The position numbers and the translations under genes are program-made. Source: Hippasteria phrygiana (Eukaryota; Echinodermata; Asteroidea; Valvatida; Goniasteridae). From it: a stretch of 64,000 nt of DNA. The notes below the pieces were generated by a model. That model saw only the letters and a list, made by a program, of their open reading frames with translations, made no database searches and was not told the DNA's origin. Positions within the stretch are counted from its first letter, which is position 1, and each line of letters begins with the position of its first letter. The stretch lies in NCBI GenBank assembly GCA_037893225.1, contig JAZGUH010000113.1, positions 806,001 through 870,000 of the forward strand, written 5' to 3'. Below are positions 47,301 through 57,430 of the stretch, piece after piece.

Positions 47301-50300
47301 GGCCCCTAAGTTGCATAATTATTTATTTAATGATGACAAATTAAGGCAGTCTGGACGTAACATTTAGTACTGACACAGTGTGACATGAAAATGCACATTT
47401 CCTTTTTGTAACATTTTTAACATTTACAAACTCACTCTGTATACTAATTACAAAACACAAACTGCAACACAAAAAACGTGTGTTATGATATTCAATATCC
47501 AAATGCAGCACAACAGCAGAAATATATGTATGGTCATGGTCTAACATGGTGTCCATATGTTATGTCTGTGCCGATTCTTTATTTGGACACTGACTACCGG
47601 GAAAAGGTGTTTCATTGTTGCATAGTGTGTCTTTTAATTATTGTACGTAATGAATTTCCCATTCCCAAAAATGTATATGTTGGACACGGTGTCCATGTTA
47701 CGTCTATTTTACATCAAAATAACACACTTTTTATCATATTTTTGTTAAAATATAACTTACATGATTAAAAACTTTCTCAAACAATTTCACACCCAAAGAG
47801 GGATGTCACATGAAATAACTGAATTAAATGTAATGATGGTTTTAATGATGTGGTCATATAACACAGTGTCCCAACCTGGTGGAATGACCCTTGTACAAGT
47901 AGATGGTGTGTTTGTCTTGTTCAGCCTTGACCATTGTTGATCATCAATGTTGCGTTTTAGAGTTTGAAAATTAGAAGATATGCAAATAGATGTATAGTCG
48001 GACTCCCTATTATCGCGGCAACTCTATTATCGCGGCATCTCTCTTTTTCTGCGTTGCCAAAACTCCTTCGTGTGGCGATTTTTCATCCAGTTCATCAGGC
48101 ATTAATGACTTCCTGCTGAGTTGTATAAAAATGACGATTATAAAATGTTGTGTCGGGACTTTTAATGATTTTAAATAAATATTCACGTTTTCCAAAACTT
48201 GTAAATTTTGCCTCACCGTGTGCGCTAAAAGGTACCGTCTATGGTGCTCTGTCCATGAAAGTTCCATTGTCTGGTTCCCATTCTACAGCTGCAAACGCAA
48301 AATGACGCCGAAGGACAATATTTCCACAACGAAATCGTACAAAAATTACGGGATCAAAATAAGGACAGTACGTAAAAAAATAAAACGGCGCACCGTGTAA
48401 AGTGAATAGCGCCCCTATCGTCAATCAGTAGACTTGTCTCAGTGAATTTTGTCCTCTTCCAGGGGGAAACAGGGTGTTAAAAAATCATCCTGCAGGCCTA
48501 ATCATTAAATCAACTTGAACTTTACAGGAAAGATATCAGACTTTATTCAGGGGATGTTTTGGTCAAACATTAACTACGAATTAAAAAGTTGAGATCATTA
48601 TAAAAACCACTTCCTGCCTACCGCGATAATATAGAGTCTAAACTCCGAGCATGTCTATTTTCACAGGCATCGCATAGAAATAAACCAAACCACCGTCGGA
48701 TTTTTGTCCCAGAACTCTGAAAAATGAAAACTAATTTTTCATAACACGGTCATATGAAAATCGTGCACTATAATGGATTGAGTGCAGGAATACCCCAATT
48801 TTGCTTCCAAGAGCTTAGTCCTACTTTTGTCCTTTTGAAAAAATTTTGATCCTACTATTCTCCTACTTTTTCACCTGGGTCTGCTTGAAATTGAAAGCCT
48901 GCTCTATGGGAAAATGATACTACTTTATGCTAGAAAGAGAATTTGGTATGCAGATTTATTTTGTGTCGTCTTGCAAGGCCCAGACGGCCTTGTTATAGAT
49001 ATTCCTGTTCTAGTCCACGCAAACAGCATTCAGTTTCACCTACGGTGACCCGGAGGTCGCAGGTTTGAATCCCGCTCCTGCCAGTTTCTTTGTTCACTTT
49101 GAAAACATCTTTTTTTTTAATCACATGCATCTTTGCTCCTTTCTGTGTATTTGCTTTTTTAGATCGAGCTGCTCAGTTTGAAGTTGAGCGTGTTGTCAGG
49201 GATAAGATGGCTTCCAAACGAGCAGCAAATGATCCCAGAAAGGTCAGAGAATAGGACACATCGGGAAACAGCATTATTACTCAATCTAACTTAAAGGGGA
49301 AGGGGGATTAGTATCCACACCTTATGAGCACTCCTATGAAACCTGGGTTGAAAGTACATGTATGTAGTGTATGAATGCCATTATTGAAATCATTACACTT
49401 TTCGTGTGTTCAATTTCATGGCTCCTACATCATGTATCATCTGAATAACGGGTAGCATTCATTAAGCAGTGAACATGAGGTACAAACAACTCCGCAGCCT
49501 TTTATTTGTTTGTGTTTGCTAAACGTTTAAATATTTAAATGTTTAAACAGTGCATGAGAGTTGAGTGCTAAATGTTCACCAAGTGTAGAATCCCATCCGT
49601 ATTTTTATTATGTTGTACGCACAAAGATTGATTTTAAAACATTAATACTGTAGGAATTAGGAGTGTTCCGCCTTTATTCAAAACTTGTGTTAATCAAATT
49701 GCTATAACATTGCTAGATCTCGACTGTGTTTGAACCATCCCTCACCTGCGTCCATACCCCTCACTTGTAGACAAAGTTTTTAGTCAGCTTCCTTATTTAA
49801 AGTTGATGGTAAAGACATTTTACATGACACTTTGTGTTGATGTAAGTCTTTATGTGGAAAAAATTTAGACTCAGATCGGGACCATTTAAACTAAAGGCTA
49901 CTGGGTATCTCTGTAGAGAACTACACATCACCATCAATCCCTAACCCCCTAGGGTGCATGCAAAATCATATACAAATTGTTAGAATTAGTAGGGTAAAGG
50001 GTTAAAAAATATTGTAGTACTCCAACTAATTACTCAACGAGTGAAGCCTTGTCAACCTGGCCCGGGCCCCCCCGATCCTGCCTGCCCCAATCTTGTCGGC
50101 CCCGGCCCGATTCGCGATCTCAGTGGCCGGCCCTGTTATTGAATTTTAGCCAATCCGAGCTGAATTCCGGTGGGCCCCGGTCCCGGTAGCCCCGATCTCA
50201 TGATGCCGTGGTGACTCCCGTTATCCCCAAACAAAATTGGCAAAAAAACAGAAGGCCCCTACCAACCCTATTTTGAAGGGCCATGTAACTGGAATCTCAA

Positions 50301-50949
50301 AAAAGAAAGAAGAAAAAAAAGGAATTTGTTTTTGGCCTAACTGTCAGTCAGTATTGTATAAAAATCTTCCTGCTGCCAAAATGAAAAAGTATACAATATT
50401 TTTAAAGATCTTGCTGTCTTCATGATGTCAGTAATGGACAAAATACAGAATATGAGAGAAAAAAAGATTAATTTGCTTTTCAATTCTTTTTTGTTGTAGT
50501 GTTTTTTTTGTTTTTGTTTTTTTTGTTTTTTCCCCCTCCATTGGTCTATCACCTTCCTTCTAATAACATCTCCTTTGGACTCTTGCCAAGTCTGAATCTC
50601 AAATCAGTCGTCCTTCTCATTTTGGCAATCTTCCTTTGAAGGGTTTAAATCTCTTACATTCACGTCAATAGATTATAACGTTTGACATATTGGTATGTCC
50701 TAGGCCGAGTTATATCAGACCTTATGTCTTCTCTTAAATTAACTCATGCAAACACTTCAGAGTGCAGTAACAATATGTACATCGTTTTATCATCTTGGTT
50801 TGATACAGGCTGCCCTTGAGAGAGGGGAACGTCTAGGTCAGCTCGATGATACCATCGAAGAAATGCGAGACCATTCCTCCTCATTTGCACAGGTTGCACG
50901 GCAACTCCGAGATGAACAAAGAGGCAGAACATCCACATTTCCATGGTGA
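34474..50949 (+). CDS. Putative lipid-anchored R-SNARE-motif protein, four coding exons, 373 aa
   Basis: The coding exons are 34474-35308, 36990-37055, 49163-49242 and 50809-50949, ending at TGA 50947-50949. All introns are GT-AG, and the exon phases (1, 1, 0) join without a shift. The start ATG has an in-frame TAG at 34462-34464, so it is the first possible start. Residues 1-6 are MGGCCC: Gly2 fits N-myristoylation and Cys4-6 fit palmitoylation. Residues 9-31 are acidic, about 50-290 are Ser/Glu/Lys-rich and look disordered, and 192-210 is a basic patch. Residues 328-364 resemble the C-terminal half of an R-SNARE helix: Arg332 falls at the ionic zero layer and L336, L339, I343, M346, S350, F353, A357 and L360 at layers +1 to +8. 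No membrane segment follows; the chain ends TFPW. Tomosyn and amisyn also carry anchorless R-SNARE motifs, so a role in binding syntaxin/SNAP-25 complexes is inferred. I do not recognise a named orthologue. Confidence 0.85.
35643..36058 (+). repeat. Dispersed repeat in intron 1, paired with 59267-59595
   Basis: Both copies share 'gaattattatgaaat', 'caagcatcct.tgaaatc' and 'cagactacaagaacag' in the same order and orientation. No ends or coding sequence are apparent. Confidence 0.6.
36551..36672 (-). repeat. tRNA-derived SINE, copy 3 (intron 1)
   Basis: This is a fuller copy with tail, B box (GGTTCAAATCC) and A-box-like caactgagct complement. The tRNA-like body is preceded by the unrelated 'caccaacatagggcaag' leader. 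Confidence 0.75.
36684..36752 (+). repeat. tRNA-derived SINE, copy 4, head to head with copy 3
   Basis: It is a partial + strand copy with B box ggttcgaatcc and the 'gcagttttctttgtt' tail. Together with copy 3 it forms an inverted pair around a leader of about 12 bases. Confidence 0.7.
36990..37055 (+). CDS. Coding exon 2 of the R-SNARE-motif gene (66 bp)
   Basis: The acceptor is a T-rich tract ending in TTTACAG at 36989, and the donor is AAAG|GTAAAC at 37056. The first two bases complete codon 279 (ATG). The exon encodes about 22 residues with a basic start (KVGKRKKGFEPGEK). It leaves one base over, which matches the phase of exon 3. Confidence 0.82.
38528..38669 (-). repeat. tRNA-derived SINE, copy 5
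   Basis: It carries tail, B box and A-box-like region (ccaactgagct) plus the leader 'cccaaattgtcag'. It is nested in the hAT-like element. Confidence 0.75.
38860..40730. mobile_element. TA-flanked DNA element nested in the hAT-like element
   Basis: Ends are inverted: ccgtaatttccggaatatag at 38860 and its near complement ending at 40730. Inside them on both sides is a gcggcttatactcc block. TA flanks both ends (38858-38859 and 40731-40732). There is no transposase. It entered after the hAT-like element did. Confidence 0.75.
41071..41150. repeat. Imperfect foldback, family shared with 63898-64000
   Basis: Both copies have 'gctcccctc.atatt.gaagt' at the left and a mirrored 'aactt..a.tac....ggagct' at the right. 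This copy is more diverged. Confidence 0.5.
41740..42025 (+). repeat. Dispersed repeat, inverted relative to 48125-48420
   Basis: The phrases 'gtagaatgggaaccagacaatgg' (here 41862 on), 'gacagagcacc' and 'attaaaaatcattaaaagtcc' reappear as complements at 48125-48420. The two copies lie 6 kb apart in one intron. Confidence 0.65.
42341..42545. repeat. G-rich minisatellite, 15-bp unit
   Basis: The unit gatgtggggtggggt is repeated about six times in 42408-42490, with degenerate copies either side. The many GGGG runs could form G-quadruplexes. The long apparent reading frames (Pro/His-rich, minus strand) only reflect the repeat. Confidence 0.85.
43910..45522. mobile_element. DNA element with 'gtccgcactggact' ends, split by a solo LTR
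   Basis: The left end (ccctgtccgcactagactta..., then accgagacgatgg) and right end (ccatcgtctcggt..., then agtccagtgcggacacgg) are inverted copies. Inner copies of the same words occur near 43974 and 45030-45050 and at 45424-45440. The solo LTR 43988-44920 interrupts it. No transposase was recognised, and the target duplication is unclear. 43050-43900 otherwise shows no gene. Confidence 0.6.
43988..44920. mobile_element. Solo LTR (933 bp), same broad family as the 7013 LTRs
   Basis: It begins TGTAACCCGGAAAAGTGAC (compare TGTAACCTGGAAAAATGAC) and ends CACTGTCACA (compare CCTGCCACA). A 4-bp duplication CGGA flanks it (43984-43987 and 44921-44924). The interior shares 'gccggtctgc' and A/C-rich 'aaaccaa' words. 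An LTR alone with a target duplication implies loss of the internal part by LTR-LTR recombination. Confidence 0.8.
47470..47890. repeat. Repeat related to 24340-25345
   Basis: Contains ggtgtcca, ggacacggtgtccatgttac and cagtgtcccaacc words, and ends with 'ggaatgaccc', the complement of 'gggtcattcc' at 24358. It is probably an inverted, diverged copy of the same element. 45530-47460 shows no gene, only simple sequence such as acatgtacatgt. Confidence 0.45.
47997..48650. mobile_element. Inverted-repeat element, possibly pogo-like
   Basis: The left end agtcggactccctattatcgc and right end gcgataatatagagtctaaac are imperfect inverted copies. A second 'tattatcgcgg' follows inside the left end. The middle carries the repeat shared with 41740-42025. 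The pogo/Tigger suggestion comes from the style of the ends only. Confidence 0.4.
49043..49108 (+). repeat. tRNA-derived SINE, copy 6, 55 bp before exon 3
   Basis: It is a 3' part only: B box ggtttgaatcc, then the usual tail 'gccagtttctttgttcactt'. It lies just upstream of the exon 3 polypyrimidine tract. Confidence 0.7.
49163..49242 (+). CDS. Coding exon 3 of the R-SNARE-motif gene (80 bp)
   Basis: The acceptor is TTGCTTTTTTAG at 49162 and the donor is AAAG|GTCAGA at 49243. The split codon 301 becomes Asp. The exon encodes residues 301-327 (DRAAQFEVERVVRDK..., ending NDPRK). This is a helical, charged segment just before the SNARE core. A proline at residue 325 interrupts what would be the N-terminal half of a SNARE helix. 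Confidence 0.85.
50809..50949 (+). CDS. Terminal coding exon 4: R-SNARE half-motif
   Basis: The acceptor is TTTGATACAG at 50808, phase 0. The exon encodes residues 328-373 and stops at TGA 50947-50949. It begins AALERGERLGQLDDTIEEM, which aligns without gaps to the VAMP/tomosyn/amisyn pattern around the zero-layer Arg. The last nine residues are polar and end in FPW. Possible polyadenylation signals downstream are ATTAAA at 51284 and AATAAA at 51372; I cannot tell which is used. Confidence 0.88.
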   Translation, partial: AALERGERLGQLDDTIEEMRDHSSSFAQVARQLRDEQRGRTSTFPW

Positions 50950-50999
50950 TGATGACATGCATATTTTCTTCGTAAAGTAGACTCTTTTGTGTACAGAAT

Positions 51000-52040
51000 G
51001 TCGCTAAGTTTTATTTCTAAAAGTTTAAGTCATGATTTACAAACTAGGATGTTTTCCCACAATGTATTTTTGTATGATGTTTCTCAATTGTTCATCCATC
51101 CTCTGTGAATTTCCATATTTGGTTTGGTGGCTCTGAAATTTTTGTATTCAGGTGTGGTTTTGATCTTTCCCAATTTCATACCAGACAGTCCCATAGCACA
51201 CAACCAAGATGGGAACAAATTTATATATCTTTAATTTTTGTGGAGTCAAATTTTTATTAAGTCAAAATTATATTTGTTAGAAGATTAAATTTGCATTGGG
51301 GATCATGTAAATTAGAAGAATTTTTTTGCCCTTTCCTGACTACGTTGGGAAAGGGCAAATATCTCTCTTCTAATAAAGGGTAGAAGTATGACTACTTTAT
51401 ACCACAAAGTAAATTTGAGTCAGGTTGGCGTAAATTATTTAGTGTGGTTTTACACTTCCCGACCTAGTCTTAAAATACCTTTGCTGTATGTGCAATGCTT
51501 ATGAGCCTGTGAGAAAAAAAAGAAAAGAAAGACATAGATTGTTTGTAACAGGAATTGGATTAGAACTACAAAACCAGTTGGAAACTGGAAAATCAAATAA
51601 TTTAAAAAGTAGAAAATGAAAAGGCCAGCACCCTGTAGGAAATCAAAGTGGGAAAAACTTTCTCCTTTTTGAAATTATCTACCAGAGAAACATGGGGACA
51701 TTATTAGGGACAATCTTTATGATTCACTTGCACTCTGCCTTAAGTTCTCATCTGTATCTTCCTTGTTAAAGTATTTAAACATTTGCTTTTTTCACTTCAC
51801 TGAATTTGATAATAATAATTTGTGGTGTTCATATCAGGCAGCAAGGGTATCTTAATTACAGTACATTGCAATTGAAAGTTAAAGGCAGTGTACATAATTG
51901 GTCATTGTTGCAATTTTCAGAAATGGGCGGATTTGGGGGTTAGTATGCTATAAGAAATATCATTACACTGACCTGTTCAAAGTTTTGCGTTGTTGGATGG
52001 CAAAAAAAACGAGAGAAAAACGGCGCTCGTTTTCAACTGT
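51000..52040. other. 3' region of the host gene, no further coding sequence
   Basis: It probably contains the 3' untranslated region. A small inverted repeat (gccctttcc...ggaaagggc, 51330-51357) resembles wording at 16815. I see no other gene in 51000-52040. Confidence 0.4.
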
Positions 52041-52052
52041 CAGGCGGTTGAT

Positions 52053-52216
52053 AGCCTATAGTCAAGGCGCGCATGGCTATCTGGGTGCGTGACGTGCCCC
52101 GGATATGCCAATGCGCATCATGTCCGGGGGCGCGCCACTTGTCCGGGTAGCCACGCGTGCCTTGACTAACGGCTACAGGGCAGTTCTCCAACGATTTCCA
52201 GCTGGAAATCGTTGGA
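52053..52216. repeat. Foldback element followed by a 30-bp perfect palindrome
   Basis: Arms tagcctatagtcaaggc (left, 52051 on) and gccttgactaacggcta (right, to 52173) pair, with further pairing inside (gccccggata / tgtccggg). Next to it, 52187-52216 (tccaacgatttccag and its complement) is a perfect palindrome. Confidence 0.6.
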
Positions 52217-53159
52217 AAACGATATATATTTCCACTTTTCTTGACAACGACAGCACACCTGGTGCGATCATTTCACAGGATGATTGAGACTACTATTAAC
52301 TTAGTCTAGTAAGGTATTTTGTAATAATTCAGTAAAAACAAAATTGAAGGATTACCAATCGTGTACACTACATTTAACCTCAAAATGGGAATTTCTCTTC
52401 ATACTTTTTGTCTTCCCAGAAAAGTAATTTTCATTTCACAAAATGTGAAAAATATTTCCCAAAGTGGGAAAACATTTTTACACCTTTCACAATATAGGCT
52501 GACTTGCTGCCCGCTAAAAAAAAGCCGTGTTCCCATTGGACTTTTTCTTCCGTGGCCTCGCAGAAACTTACCGCTACACGCCTTCGCGTAATCCTTCAGT
52601 GCGTTCCCGTGATGGAATGTTTATTTGCCTTGTGAGGCTGGCAGAATGCACACATTGCAGGCACTGTGCACAATCACTTTTGCCCTAAACAAGATATGAT
52701 GTAGTGACGTAACTATTTTTTTTTGTTCACGTGCTAAGATTGCACTGATCTAACCGAATTAAAAACCTCACACAAAATAAATAAAATCTGCCATGTTTCA
52801 AGCAGCAAACGGACGAAAAATGCAGTTTTTGCATGCACATGGTCATCAGTTGGTTCGCTTCACTGCAGCTGCATGTAATCACATGTAGGTGTACTATACA
52901 CAATGATACGGGGAACCATACACTGTACCACCATTTTTTTAACATGCCATCGATAATCGCTGTGTTGTAGTTTGCAAAGTGGTTTTCAGCATGGTTGGGA
53001 TAGTTCTACATCTTCCACGACTCCGTTCGGCCTGGTATTTTTACATCACACTTGTGGTAAGTTGACAGGGACATTAATTTACGGCATGTCCACATTGGAC
53101 TTAATTTTGTCATTCTACAGAATAGCCGTAGTAGATTGACCAAAAGAGTCCAATGTTTA

Positions 53160-53528
53160 CCTTTTGGGTGGTTCTAGACTGTAATTAGTCACAGTTAAGC
53201 TGTTAACCCCTTAAGTACGGTATTTTAAGGGAGACGTCGGGGTGCTGCAGCGGGTCTGGCAGCCAAGCGAAACGGCCACAATGTGTTTGTGCAGTCAAGC
53301 ATAACATCATACACAATAATCCAACACTGGATTGAAACTGCACAAACAGCGGCCAATGGCGTCATCCGGCCTGGTGGCACTGTTTAATCCAACAATAGAT
53401 TGAAACTGCACAAGCAGCGGCCAATGGCGTCATCCGGCCTGGTGGCACTGTTTTGTTTGCGCCATATGGCGTCATCCGTACGCAAGGGCTTAAATGTGAC
53501 TAATTACAGTCCAGAACCACCCAAAAGG
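53160..53528. mobile_element. Inverted-repeat element with 34-bp ends, containing a second one
   Basis: 53160-53193 (ccttttgggtggttctagac...) and 53495-53528 are inverted copies with one or two differences. Inside it, 53203-53490 is a copy of the 15944-16169 family. That copy has a 68-bp tandem duplication (53318-53385 and 53386-53453, few differences). Confidence 0.75.
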
Positions 53529-55587
53529 TGAACACTAATTAAGATATGAGCAAGGTCTTGGAAACTACAGTGAGACAATTTCACTTTCCCATTGGGACGA
53601 CTATGAGGGATGGGCATGGTACAAATGTACATGTTACCAAGATGTCGGGGCATGCAGTGGAACTTGCATCAGCACTATGTACTAAACAAAGTACATTACA
53701 ACTGTTAGCCTGATTTCTGGTTATTTTTATGTCAGTGTTGTGCAAGGTCGGTCAAGTCCAGTTTAATGAGTCTGAAGCAAAATTTAAGGTAGATTGTTAA
53801 CTATCCCAGAATGCATGAAACTTCAGTACTTGCAATACACTCTGCCAACAAGTCAATGTTGCTGTTTTCTATCTTTAAATTACATGACCTGATACTTTGT
53901 GAGCCAGAATTATTTGCAATATACAGTATACAAAATGACAAGACAATTTGTGGCCAACTCATTATTCCCCCTGTATATTATGACACTGTAGCAGCATAAA
54001 TAATTGTGTATAGATGGCAAACCACTTAGCATTACACTTGAAATGATGACATGGTTTCAGGTTCCATTCAGTTATTAATTGCAGTTGGTTTGAATTACGT
54101 TCGCTTCTTTGTCACACAAGACACATGTAATTACTGTTTTGTCAGTTATGCCATTGGTAAGTAAATTAGTGTGTGCTTTCTCAAAGCTAAAGTGTATGGT
54201 GTTGGGTTTTTGTTTCAGTATTTATAAAGTTTTCTTTGACTTTATGCTTAAAATAACCCATTATTGGATAATGTAGTTTGTAATAAGCTAATTTTTGTTT
54301 TGTGGGATTTCAACCGGTTTCTGTAGGTATTTGGTGATGCTAATATATGATAATAATACTACAGCTTTAATTTGTGTTAGCCATGTCATCATTAAGATGA
54401 CAGAGGGCTGGTTTTGTCCTAAGGGGTACCAGAGGCAAACCCCTACTCTTTCACGACGGGCTCTCTGGGTTCTTTTTACCTGCACTAATCCTAGCGCTTG
54501 GGACGAACAGATTAACATCCAATCAGAAGGACGCAATCCTTTACTCATGTATTTTAGCTGAAATATACACAAGGGCCTGTCATCATGAGCCAGACCAATT
54601 GGAGCCAACTTCTGGACATACATGCTGTATGCGTATAGGCAGCAAATCTCACTGCCTTTTCGTACAATGTCTGTTACATACATTTTGCCAGGCATGCTAA
54701 TGCAAGCAATATAGTGCCTATATGTATATACATGTACATGTATCTTTGTTGTTTTATATATTTAAAATTGGAGTTGGTGTAATATGCGGTCTTGTCTTTT
54801 CTTCATGTTTGTATATATTTAGTTTAACCAGGGAGCAACTTGAAATGACAGTTAGATAATCACACAGCAGGCACAGCATATCCGCTCTGTTTTTCCCCCT
54901 CATTATATATGGAGGAAGCTAGAACACATCTATGCACATTGCACCATACTGCAGTATCACATGCCACCTGTTGGAGGAAACTAATTTAATTCCAGATAAA
55001 CCCTGGAGTAAGCAAACGTGGTATGATTATTATCAGCTAAGTACACAGCCTATTCAGGATGGTGTTTTCATTCATTCCGTTGATATAACCATGATAACCA
55101 TACAGGCAAAGCCATTATTTCTTTCTCAGGTAAAATGAGTGAAAGAAAAGGGTATAACTTTTAACTTCTGTGTCTCGGTGTGGTAAGCTGTAAGCAAGTT
55201 GGAGCAAGGTACTTTGTCTGAACTTTGCGACCATGTCTAGCCAACCATCTAAAACCTCTTATCTCCATGTATAAAAATCTGGATTGTGCATTGGCCGCAG
55301 CGCTTTACACACAACTGTCCCAGCAGCCGCCATACTACCACTCCCTAATTTCAGGGCATGCCATCACTAGTGAGACCGCAGTGAATTGCAAAGAATAATT
55401 ATTTTTCAAGACCGCTATCATTATCATAATGCCACATTCGTAACGATTTTTTCCTTCAGTTTCGTCATAAAATATCTACTTGCATATGAAACGATAGTCC
55501 ACAACTTTTGAACAGCCCATTTGTGCCTTACGCTTCGGCGATGCCGATAAGAATCGGACGATAACTTAAATAACCGTGCAGTTAAAC

Positions 55588-55712
55588 GTGTATCGACCTC
55601 CAAACGCGGACGTCCTATTGTTCCCTCTTTTGTTTGTACTAAAATAGGTTTTGTACACGATTTCAATCGCGGACGTATTCTGGGAAGCGCGGACGATATT
55701 GTTTGGGAGAAC
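55588..55712 (+). repeat. Dispersed 'gcggacgt' repeat, copy 2
   Basis: It matches 32106-32250 closely, including cgacctccaaacgcggacgt and 'cgcggacgatattgtt'. 53530-55580 and 55720-57040 show no gene, RNA or clear element. Confidence 0.6.
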
Positions 55713-57045
55713 AAACGCGTGTGCTCGTGTGGAACATCCAAAATTAATACAGTGCTGCCTAGTCCTAGTCATAGTGCGCGCCTGCCTATTTCTTTACACA
55801 ATTTTGTACATGTGTGTTACGTTTAGGGATACGGATATGGATGGAGTGGTTAGGTGGCGGATAGCATCTACAACTTGAACGGCTAATACGCAATCCAGAT
55901 TTTTATACATAGAGATCAGTGTCTAAAACCAGCTGGGCCAAATTCATAGAACTGCTTAAACAAAAAACCTTGCTTTATATATAACCCGTTGAGTACGTTT
56001 TTTTTTAATGAAATTGGCCCCAGGGCATTGTTGCACTGGTTATCAATAACAATATTTTCATACTAAATGTGTCATTCCTGTGTGACCCCCGAGTAGGGGT
56101 GTCAGTGCAGTATTTATCAAGACAAGACGAGTCATTCGGGAACCAGTGGCTCAGTAGTTTGAGTAGTCAGAGTAGTCATTTGTGCTTCAACTTAGTGCAC
56201 GCACATTAGACAGCAACCAACCATTAGTCAACCAATTGTCCTTGCCCAAAACTTGCGTTGTATTCATCCTACAAGCAACTGTATACATGTATTAATGTAT
56301 GCATGCAAATCCGGCTGTAGGCATATATTGCTGCATGGAACACATTGTACTATATATGATACCAGACGCTGAGTACATTTCAATATGTAAAACTGATGCA
56401 CATGAAAGCCTTATATTTTATGGTTGTACAGATCTAACATACATTTTGCCTTTTCTCTTTCTATTTTAGTACTATATGAATATTTATTTTTAAAAGCATT
56501 CCTTGCACTTCAATGTACATATATATGTGATATTAGATATTGTCTGGTAGTGAGCATGTATGTGGAAAAATGAATAATTTATGTATTGTGACTTTAAGGG
56601 AGATGGATTATATAAAGGCATTAGGTTATATTCTATCAATTCTTTCTGCAAAACATTTCAGGTGGCAAACATTAGCAGTATATCTATATTTTTAATGACA
56701 GTTGAATATTCAATTATTCTCATTTTGTGTACACTGTGACAAAGGTTAGCAATGGATTTAGCCCATAGGTAGATCCAGGGCATTGGGAAATAAGAATGTA
56801 AAAAGTATGTTCCAATGGGAGACTTGAGATGCTGGTGGCAGCAGACATACCGGTCCTTTTTGCTAGTTCCGAGCATGCGCATATAGTTCTTAGCATGTGC
56901 ACGACAAGTGAGAATGGAAAAGGATGTCTGCTGGCACCGTCTCAATAATTATGGTTCTTAGAACTGCAGGTTCCTTCATTGAGCCATACCTCTAAGAACC
57001 GATTCTTCTAAGAACCATACTTCCCTTTTTTTGTGTCACATACCC

Positions 57046-57430
57046 AGGTCAAGGGTCATCTGAGGTCAAGTTGTAAAATGGTTGAACATGTGAAATTGGC
57101 CCCATTTGAAAAGTTCAAGTCAAATTGCAATCAAACTTGAGCCTTAGGTGCAACATGGTAACATTTATGTGATGTTGATGTTACAGGTCACATCAAGGTC
57201 AAAGGTCAAGTTGTAAGAAATGCTGAAAATGTAAAATTGGTCTTATTTGAAAAGTTGAAGTCCAATTGCAATTGAACTTGAGTCATAGGTGCATTGTGTT
57301 AAGTTAACTGTCATATGATGCTCATGTGAAAGGGTCGCATACTGAAGTCAAAGGTCATTTCAGGTCAAGTTATAAAATAGGCTTAAAATGTAAAATTGCT
57401 CTCATTTGAAAAGTTGCAAATGCGATGCAG
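57046..57430. repeat. 150-bp tandem repeat (about 2.5 units) carrying DR1 nuclear-receptor sites
   Basis: AGGTCA-N-AGGTCA type sites fall at 57046-57058, 57196-57208 (exact AGGTCAAAGGTCA) and 57345-57357, spaced 150 and 149 bases. Units 1 and 3 carry another aggtcaag a few bases downstream. Between sites the units share 'catttgaaaagtt' and 'attgcaat.aacttgag'. Confidence 0.75.
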
